This document shows, piece after piece, positions 58,790-64,000 of a DNA stretch of 64,000 bases. This DNA comes from Streptomyces sp. WAC 01529. Lineage in GTDB: Bacteria; Actinomycetota; Actinomycetes; Streptomycetales; Streptomycetaceae. The position numbers and the translations under genes were made by a program. The stretch spans positions 6,909,001 through 6,973,000 of the forward strand of contig NZ_CP029617.1 of the NCBI RefSeq assembly GCF_003945545.1. Direction: 5' to 3'. The notes beneath the pieces are model-generated. The model made no database searches. It was not told the origin of the DNA and saw only the letters and a program-made list of their open reading frames with translations. The first letter of the stretch is position 1; each line of letters starts with the position of its first letter.

Positions 58790-59695
58790 ATGCTGAGAGA
58801 GGTCACCGCGACCCGCTACATCGAGCCCCTGCGCACCGGTGGCTCCGTGCCCGGGGTCGTCGAGGCCGACGATCTGGGTACGTACGTCGTGAAGTTCACC
58901 GGCTCCGCCCAGGGCCGCAAGGCACTGGTCGCCGAGATCATCGTCGGGGAACTGGCACGCCATCTCGGCCTGCGCTTCCCCGAGTTGGTCCTCGTCCACT
59001 TCGACCCGGCGGTCGGCGCCGACGAGCCGCACCAGGAGGTCCAGGACCTGCTGCGCTCCAGCGCGGGGCTCAACCTCGGCATGGACCTGCTGCCGGGCGC
59101 GAAGGACTTCACCCCGGACGCCGTCGACGTGGACCCGCTGGAGGCCGGCAAGGTCGTCTGGCTCGACGCCCTCACGGCCAACGTCGACCGCACGGTGCAC
59201 AGCTCGAACCTCATGGTGTGGCCCACGTTCGGCACGCGGCCGCCGAAGCTGTGGCTGATCGACCACGGCGCGGCCCTCGTCTTCCACCACCGCTGGGGCG
59301 CGTCCGCACCCGACAAGGTTTACGACTTCCGCCACCATGCTCTGGGCGGCTACGGCCCCGACACGGCCGCCGCCGACGCCGAACTGGCGCCCCTCGTCAC
59401 GGAGTCGGCCCTCCGCGAGATCGTCTCCCTCGTGCCGGAGGCGTGGCTGGCGGACGAGCCTGGCTTCTCGTCCCCCGCCGAGGTGCGCGAGGCCTATGTC
59501 GGCTTCCTGCTGGCCCGCGTGCGGGCCTCGGCGGTTTGGCTGCCGAGGGGCTTTCCCAGCCGGGGTGAGCTGGCCGCCTCCGATGCCCGGCGGGCGGCCG
59601 CCATGGAGGCGGGGCGCCCGGACTGGCTGAAGCGCGTTCCCGACCTGCATGGGAAGCCTTCGGCGGAGCGGGATTGGTCGGGGCACATCCAGTAG
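58790..59695 (+). CDS. HipA-like kinase domain protein, no HipB
   Basis: 301 residues. Kinase-like fold of the HipA C-terminal type: VVKFTGSAQGRKALVAEIIVG (substrate/nucleotide loop region, residues 28-50), then NVDRTVHSSNLMVW (catalytic loop-like, D near residue 130) and LWLIDHGAALVFHHRW (metal-binding D). HipA toxins normally carry an N-terminal subdomain and a neighbouring antitoxin HipB; neither is seen. It therefore looks like a single-gene kinase of the actinomycete type, regulation unknown. Start ATG 58790 has a weak site. Confidence 0.75.
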   Translation: MLREVTATRYIEPLRTGGSVPGVVEADDLGTYVVKFTGSAQGRKALVAEIIVGELARHLGLRFPELVLVHFDPAVGADEPHQEVQDLLRSSAGLNLGMDLLPGAKDFTPDAVDVDPLEAGKVVWLDALTANVDRTVHSSNLMVWPTFGTRPPKLWLIDHGAALVFHHRWGASAPDKVYDFRHHALGGYGPDTAAADAELAPLVTESALREIVSLVPEAWLADEPGFSSPAEVREAYVGFLLARVRASAVWLPRGFPSRGELAASDARRAAAMEAGRPDWLKRVPDLHGKPSAERDWSGHIQ

Positions 59696-59710
59696 TGCGG
59701 GTCGGGTGTG

Positions 59711-59760
59711 GCTGGGCGCGCAGTTCCTCGCGTCCCTTGCCCCGCGCCCCTTACGGGACG
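59711..59760. repeat. Dispersed Streptomyces repeat, partial copy 3
   Basis: GCTGGGCGCGCAGTTCCTCG followed by CGCCCCTTACGGGACG resembles the left arm of the 26136-26227 element, with several mismatches and an insertion. It lies between the HipA-like gene and the malate synthase terminator. Confidence 0.6.
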
Positions 59761-59771
59761 CTCATGACGAA

Positions 59772-59799
59772 GCCCCCGGCGCTGTGCGGTGCCGGGGGC
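59772..59799 (-). terminator. Terminator after malate synthase
   Basis: GCCCCCGGC (59772-59780) pairs exactly with 59791-59799 over a 10-base loop. It is 26 bases beyond the malate synthase stop. Confidence 0.75.
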
Positions 59800-59825
59800 C
59801 TCGGTCATGGACGTGTGCGCGGAAG

Positions 59826-61445
59826 TCAGCGCAGCTGCTCGTAGGCCGGGAGGGTCAGGAAGTCCGCGTAGTCCTCGTCCAGGGAGACCTGGAGGAGGAG
59901 GTCGTGGGCCTGCTGCCACTTGCCGGCCGCGAACGCCTCGTCGCCGATCTCGGCGCGGATGGCGTCCAGTTCCCGGGCCGCCACCTCGCGGGCGAGGTCC
60001 GCCGTAGCCCTCTCGCCGTTCTCGAAGACGACGCCCGCGTTGATCCACTGCCAGATCTGCGAGCGCGAGATCTCCGCGGTGGCGGCGTCCTCCATGAGGT
60101 TGAAGATGGCGACGGCGCCAAGGCCCCGCAGCCACGCCTCGATGTAACGGATGCCGACCTGGACGGCGTTGACCAGGCCGTCGTACGTGGGCTTCGCGTC
60201 GAGGGAGTCGACGGCGATGAGGTCCGCCGCCGAGACGTGCACGTCCTCGCGCAGGCGGTCCTTCTGGTTCGGCTTGTCGCCGAGCACCGCGTCGAAGGAC
60301 TTCATGGCGATCGGGACCAGGTCCGGGTGCGCCACCCACGAGCCGTCGAAGCCGTCGCCCGCCTCGCGGTCCTTGTCGTTCTTGACCTTCTCGAACGCGA
60401 CCTTGTTGACCTCCGCGTCCTTGCGGGACGGGATGAACGCCGCCATGCCGCCGATCGCGTGCGCGCCGCGCTTGTGGCAGGTGCGGACGAGGAGTTCGGT
60501 GTACGCCCGCATGAAGGGCGCGGTCATGGTCACCGCGTTGCGGTCCGGCAGGACGAACTTCTCGCCGCCGTCACGGAAGTTCTTGACGATGGAGAAGAGG
60601 TAGTCCCAGCGGCCCGCGTTCAGGCCCGAGGCGTGGTCGCGCAGCTCGTAGAGGATCTCCTCCATCTGGTACGCGGCGGTGATCGTCTCGATCAGGACGG
60701 TCGCGCGGACCGTGCCCTGCGGGATGCCGACGTAGTCCTGCGCGAAGACGAAGATGTCGTTCCACAGGCGCGCCTCCAGATACGACTCCGTCTTCGGGAG
60801 GTAGAAGTACGGGCCCTTGCCCAGCTCGATGAGGCGCTTGGCGTTGTGGAAGAAGTACAGGCCGAAGTCGACGAGCGCGCCGGGGACCGGGCGGCCCTCG
60901 ACCTGGAGGTGGCGCTCGTCCAGGTGCCAGCCGCGCGGGCGCATGACGACCGTGGCCAGCTCGGCGGCGTCCTTGAGGGCGTACGACTTGCCGGTGCGCT
61001 CGTCGGTGAAGTCGATGCGGCGCTCATAGGCGTCGGTGAGGTTGAGCTGGCCGAGGACCACGTTCTCCCAGGTGGGCGCGGAGGCGTCCTCGAAGTCGGC
61101 GAGCCAGACCCGGGCGCCCGAGTTCAGGGCGTTGATGGTCATCTTGCGGTCGGTCGGGCCCGTGATCTCCACGCGCCGGTCGTTCAGCGCGGCCGGGGCC
61201 TCGGCGACCTTCCAGGAGTCGTCCGCGCGGACCGCGGCGGTCTCCGGCAGGAAGTCGAGCGTGGAGGTGGCGGCGATCTCGGCACGGCGCTCGGCGCGCC
61301 GGGCGAGTAGCTCGTCACGCCGGGGCGTGAACAGCCGGTGCAGCTCGGCCACAAAGGCGAGGGCCGCGTCGGTGAGCACCTCTTCCTGCCGGGGCAGGGG
61401 CTCTGCGTCGACGATGGCCAGCGGCGACGGCGCTAGTGCGGACAT
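59826..61445 (-). CDS. aceB: Malate synthase A
   Basis: 539 residues, full length for malate synthase A, which condenses glyoxylate with acetyl-CoA to malate. Family motifs: RVWLADFEDASAPTWENV near residue 110, TVVMRPRGWHLDERHL (catalytic Arg region), GPYFYLPKTESYLEARLWND, IETITAAYQMEEIL, and the C-terminal catalytic Asp region MEDAATAEISRSQIWQWI. There is no isocitrate lyase nearby. In Streptomyces this enzyme often takes glyoxylate from allantoin or from other C2 routes. ATG 61445 follows GGAAG. A palindrome upstream and a terminator downstream make it monocistronic. Confidence 0.96.
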   Translation of the reverse strand: MSALAPSPLAIVDAEPLPRQEEVLTDAALAFVAELHRLFTPRRDELLARRAERRAEIAATSTLDFLPETAAVRADDSWKVAEAPAALNDRRVEITGPTDRKMTINALNSGARVWLADFEDASAPTWENVVLGQLNLTDAYERRIDFTDERTGKSYALKDAAELATVVMRPRGWHLDERHLQVEGRPVPGALVDFGLYFFHNAKRLIELGKGPYFYLPKTESYLEARLWNDIFVFAQDYVGIPQGTVRATVLIETITAAYQMEEILYELRDHASGLNAGRWDYLFSIVKNFRDGGEKFVLPDRNAVTMTAPFMRAYTELLVRTCHKRGAHAIGGMAAFIPSRKDAEVNKVAFEKVKNDKDREAGDGFDGSWVAHPDLVPIAMKSFDAVLGDKPNQKDRLREDVHVSAADLIAVDSLDAKPTYDGLVNAVQVGIRYIEAWLRGLGAVAIFNLMEDAATAEISRSQIWQWINAGVVFENGERATADLAREVAARELDAIRAEIGDEAFAAGKWQQAHDLLLQVSLDEDYADFLTLPAYEQLR

Positions 61446-61587
61446 GAGCTGTCACTTCCTTCAGAGAGCTGCGCGGACGGTGCCGGGCGAGCCGCCGGGC
61501 AGACGCGGTGACACTGAGTGCCACGGGAGCCGAGGTACGGCTGCGGGGCCCCGTCCGAGGTAACGGGCCTTCTGGTCAGTGGATACT

Positions 61588-61607
61588 AGTTTCCTCATAG
61601 TGGAAGT
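61588..61607 (-). promoter_or_regulatory. Palindromic site upstream of malate synthase
   Basis: TTCC-T-C-ATA-G-T-GGAA within AGTTTCCTCATAGTGGAAGT has symmetric ends and inner C/G. It lies about 145 bases ahead of the gene. The shape is like sites of IclR-type regulators, which control glyoxylate and allantoin genes in Streptomyces; this is by resemblance only. Confidence 0.5.
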
Positions 61608-61671
61608 TCAATCGTTTGTTGATGTCGAGATTCTTTTCGTCGACAGAACGTGTCGCTGAGTGCCACGCCGG

Positions 61672-61711
61672 TCACTCCAGGTGGATCACGCGTTTCACTC
61701 CAGGTGGATCA
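61672..61711. repeat. Duplicated 3' end of the nucleotidyltransferase gene
   Basis: TCACTCCAGGTGGATCA occurs at 61672-61688 and 61695-61711, 23 bases apart. The second copy encodes the last residues (I-H-L-E-stop) of the gene; the first is an extra copy just behind its stop. Confidence 0.8.
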
Positions 61712-62318
61712 AGTCCTCGGCGGTGTCGATGTCGTACGCGTCGGCCACCTCGCCGCACTCGATCAGCGTGAGCGCTTCGGCGTGCGCCCGCAGATAATCG
61801 CGTGCCCCCCGGTCGCCGGTGGCAGTCGTCCCGATCCCCGCCCAGTGGTCGGAACCGAACAGGACCGGGTGGCCGCGCTCCCCCTCGTACGCGGCCGCCG
61901 CGAGCGTCGACGGCGACCGGTAGGCGGCTCGCACGCGCGCCGTCGCCGCCGCGCCGATGCCCGGCTGGTCCACGAGCGAGACCAGCGCGGCGCTCGCGCC
62001 CGTGCCGCGGAGCGAGGCGAGGCCGACCCTGAGCGAGGAGCCCATGCCCTGCTCCCAGTCCGGGTTGTCGACGAGCACGCAGCCGCGGAGCGAGGCACGC
62101 GCGCGCACGGCGTCGGAGGAGGCGCCGAGCACCACGTGCACCTGTGCGCACCCGGCCTCGCGCAGCACCCGCACCGCGTGCTCCACCAGGGGGCGGCCCC
62201 GGTGCTCCAGGAGCGCCTTCGGCCGGCCGCCGAGGCGCCGCCCGCCGCCCGCCGCGAGGAGCAGCCCGGCGACCTCGTTCCCCTCGCCGGGGCGCGCGTA
62301 CATCGGTTCTGTCGTCAT
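61695..62318 (-). CDS. MobA-like nucleotidyltransferase
   Basis: 207 residues from ATG 62318, with GGAG ahead. NTP_transf_3-type fold: the nucleotide motif GLLLAAGGGRRLGGRPKALL is complete, and VDQPGIGAA and GHPVLFGSDHW fit MobA/MocA proteins, which attach CMP or GMP to the molybdenum cofactor; MocA-like members serve xanthine dehydrogenase. No xanthine dehydrogenase is in view. Same strand as malate synthase, about 250 bases upstream of it. Confidence 0.85.
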   Translation of the reverse strand: MTTEPMYARPGEGNEVAGLLLAAGGGRRLGGRPKALLEHRGRPLVEHAVRVLREAGCAQVHVVLGASSDAVRARASLRGCVLVDNPDWEQGMGSSLRVGLASLRGTGASAALVSLVDQPGIGAAATARVRAAYRSPSTLAAAAYEGERGHPVLFGSDHWAGIGTTATGDRGARDYLRAHAEALTLIECGEVADAYDIDTAEDLIHLE

Positions 62319-62538
62319 GACTCCTGGATACACCCGATCGGGCCGCCGTGTTCCGGCCGCGATCAAGGCCGGAAAGTGGCGCGTGCCGCGTCGGGAGCGG
62401 TTTACTGATCAGCGGCCCCCGGTGTCTGACCAGCACCACGCGGGGCCGTGAGACACACGAGAAGTCACGGCGGACGCACGGGAGATCGCGGCGGACGCAC
62501 AGGAACGGGCGCACGAAGGCGTGCGCAGGGGGAGAACC

Positions 62539-62853
62539 GTGTTGCGGAGTGTGGAGCAGAGGCGAGTGACGGGCGGCGACGAGGATCCGCGGGTGGCGCG
62601 ACTGCGCACCGCCGTGGCCCGGCTGCGCCGTGAACTGGCCGCGCATCCGGTCGAGTTCGCGGACCGTGGCATCGCCGAGGAAGAACTCGCCGCCCTCGCG
62701 GCGATGGCGTCCGGCGGCACCCCCGAGATCCCCCGGCTGCGCCGCTCCCTGCTGCTCGTCGCGGGCGCGATCGGCTCGGTCAGCGCGCTGGCGCCGGGGC
62801 TCGCGGGGGTGCGGGGCGCGGTGGAGACGTTCGGCGAGCCCGGGAGGCGCTGA
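62539..62853 (+). CDS. DUF5955-type small protein
   Basis: 104 residues from the GTG at 62539, behind GGGGGAGA. Helical: an N-terminal charged stretch (DPRVARLRTAVARLRREL) and a more hydrophobic C-terminal half (PRLRRSLLLVAGAIGSVSAL). Pattern and length match the DUF5955 family of Streptomyces. Function unknown. It ends 37 bases before the stop of the next gene on the other strand. Confidence 0.7.
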   Translation: MLRSVEQRRVTGGDEDPRVARLRTAVARLRRELAAHPVEFADRGIAEEELAALAAMASGGTPEIPRLRRSLLLVAGAIGSVSALAPGLAGVRGAVETFGEPGRR

Positions 62854-62889
62854 GGGCCCTCGGGCGGGCCGGGGCCCCGGGAGGCGGTT

Positions 62890-64000
62890 TTACGCCACCC
62901 AGGGGCGGCGGCCCGTGTCGTCGCCCGTGAGGCGCAGGTCGCCCGCCGCGGCCGCCGCGAGGCGGACCGCCGCCTGCTCCGACAGTTCCGGAGGCAGCGT
63001 GAAGGGCACGCGGAGCCGGTGCTCATGCGTCCCCGGGTCCGCGCCGAAGCGGGCCCCGCCCTCGATCCGTACGCCGTGCGCGAGCGCCGCGCGGGCCAGC
63101 GAGGAGGCGACGGGCCGCCCCAGGTCCACCCAGAGCGAGAGGCCGCCCGGCGGCAACCGCCAGCGCCACTCCGGCAGATGGCGGGCCAGCGACGCCGCGA
63201 GGGCGTCCCGCTGCTCCCGCAGCCTCGGCAGCCGCTCGCGCAGCACCTCGTTCATGCCCCGCAGCAGATGGAGCGCCACCAGCTGCTCGATGACCGGCGT
63301 CGCCATGTCGACCGGCACCCGTGCCATCGCCAGCTCGGTGATCAGCCTCGACCCCGCCCGCACCCAGCCGATGCGCAGCCCGCCCCAGTGCGACTTGCTC
63401 AATGACCCCACGGTGACGACCTGTTCGCCCGCCCCGTGCGGCGCGAGCGAGGCGAACGGCGCGGGCGGCGGCCCGTCGAGCGCGATGTCCGCGATCGTCT
63501 CGTCGATCAGTAGCCAGGTGCCGGTGGCGCGCGCCGTCTCCAGGATGCGCACGCGCTGCTCGCGCGGCATCAGGCAGCCGGTCGGATTCTGGAAATCCGG
63601 TACGAGATACGCGATGCGGGGCGCCGCCTGCCGCAGCGACGACTCCACGAGCCCGCTGTCCCAGCCGTCGTCCGTGACCGGCACGGGCACCGCGCGCAGG
63701 CCCGCGCCGCGGATCGCGTCCAGGGCGTTGGGGTACGAGGGGTTCTCCACCAGGACCCGGTCACCCGGCCTGCCGAGGAGCGCCAGGGTCAGGGACAGCG
63801 CGTGCTGGGCGCCGGTGGTGACCAGGATCTGGTCGGGGAGCGTGGGCAGTCCGCGCCGCGTGAAGCGGTCGGCGACCGCGGCCCTCAACTCCGGTATGCC
63901 GTAAGGGTGGTAGCCGGGCGTCGGCGCGTGCTCGACGAGCAGCTCGGACGCCCCGGCGAGCGCTGCGGCCAGCTCGGCCTCCGGGGCGCCGGGCGCCGCC
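62890..64000 (-). CDS. MocR-type aminotransferase-like regulator (5' part outside window)
   Basis: Frame open to the right edge, so about 370 residues of the C-terminal part are seen. Fold-type I aminotransferase domain as in MocR/PdxR regulators: GYHPYGIPELRAAVADRFTRRG, TTGAQHALSLTLALLG, VPDFQNPTGCLM, and the PLP lysine in VGSLSKSHWGGLRIGW. The GntR-type DNA-binding head would lie beyond the edge. The mature enzyme-like core in these proteins senses PLP or an amino compound. Confidence 0.85.
   Translation of the reverse strand, partial: AAPGAPEAELAAALAGASELLVEHAPTPGYHPYGIPELRAAVADRFTRRGLPTLPDQILVTTGAQHALSLTLALLGRPGDRVLVENPSYPNALDAIRGAGLRAVPVPVTDDGWDSGLVESSLRQAAPRIAYLVPDFQNPTGCLMPREQRVRILETARATGTWLLIDETIADIALDGPPPAPFASLAPHGAGEQVVTVGSLSKSHWGGLRIGWVRAGSRLITELAMARVPVDMATPVIEQLVALHLLRGMNEVLRERLPRLREQRDALAASLARHLPEWRWRLPPGGLSLWVDLGRPVASSLARAALAHGVRIEGGARFGADPGTHEHRLRVPFTLPPELSEQAAVRLAAAAAGDLRLTGDDTGRRPWVA

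Noticed and set aside
59649..61310. 553-codon plus-strand frame opposite malate synthase
   Set aside because: Antisense shadow of a highly conserved enzyme gene.
1..64000. tRNA, rRNA or attachment sites
   Set aside because: Scanning by eye for cloverleaf-like segments and integrase genes gave nothing I could support.

Overview
The window reads as chromosome of a Streptomyces or close relative. Codon third positions are strongly G/C, GTG starts and ATGA/GTGA stop-start overlaps are common, and several families are typical of that group: DUF397 with an XRE-type regulator, DUF6480, DUF5955, a DUF574-type methyltransferase, F420-dependent luciferase-like oxidoreductases, a Tat-exported GH46 chitosanase and I36-type secreted proteins. 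I recognised no rRNA, tRNA, CRISPR array or complete insertion sequence. Both edges cut genes: an 8-oxoguanine deaminase-like amidohydrolase on the left and a MocR-type aminotransferase on the right.

Layout. 1-3.1 kb: purine salvage (deaminase and NCS2 xanthine/uracil permease, separated by two tandem hairpins). 3.1-5.6 kb: a decayed HTH/NB-ARC/TPR-like gene facing a 41-codon gene. 5.6-11.8 kb: virginiamycin B lyase homologue, secreted proteins, chitosanase behind a palindromic operator, a TetR/serine hydrolase pair with a shared operator, and a cupin. 11.9-15.9 kb: a visibly AT-richer accessory stretch with a 271-bp element bounded by inverted repeats, an orphan membrane protein, a lipoprotein, a small secreted protein and short repeats. 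16-25 kb: MFS/HxlR pair, GH89 enzyme, secreted lectin-like protein, MHS transporter, and a DUF397/XRE/HATPase locus. 25.7-28.9 kb: DUF6480, a DinB-like gene between copies of a dispersed repeat, and a TetR/hydrolase pair with tandem palindromes.

28.9-36.1 kb: a LacI regulator faces a six-gene, translationally coupled operon: lipoprotein binding protein, permease, ATPase, second permease, amidohydrolase and PD40 beta-propeller protein. It looks like a complete uptake-and-processing unit under LacI control, substrate unknown. 38.9-44.9 kb: the best candidate for an undescribed system. Four tightly packed genes encode a double zinc-ribbon/OB-like membrane protein, a 1081-residue HerA/DUF87-type ATPase with cysteine clusters in its C-terminal third, a small helical protein, and a repeat-rich disordered protein ending in a compact domain with an E-x-K motif. 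A run of 10-bp tandem repeats lies just upstream.

44.9-64 kb: mostly housekeeping and regulatory genes: thioesterase, F420 oxidoreductase, histidine phosphatase, a VWA/secreted membrane pair, dienelactone hydrolase, a MerR-HEAT fusion with a second HEAT gene, a C39-like protein coupled to an alanine/aspartate-type aminotransferase, an HxlR regulator, a two-component system next to DUF418, a HipA-like kinase, malate synthase and a MobA-like nucleotidyltransferase. Malate synthase (glyoxylate disposal) beside a MobA-like protein (often linked to xanthine dehydrogenase) would fit purine/allantoin catabolism, but that link is inference.

Many divergent gene pairs have a clear palindrome between them, listed here as probable operators.
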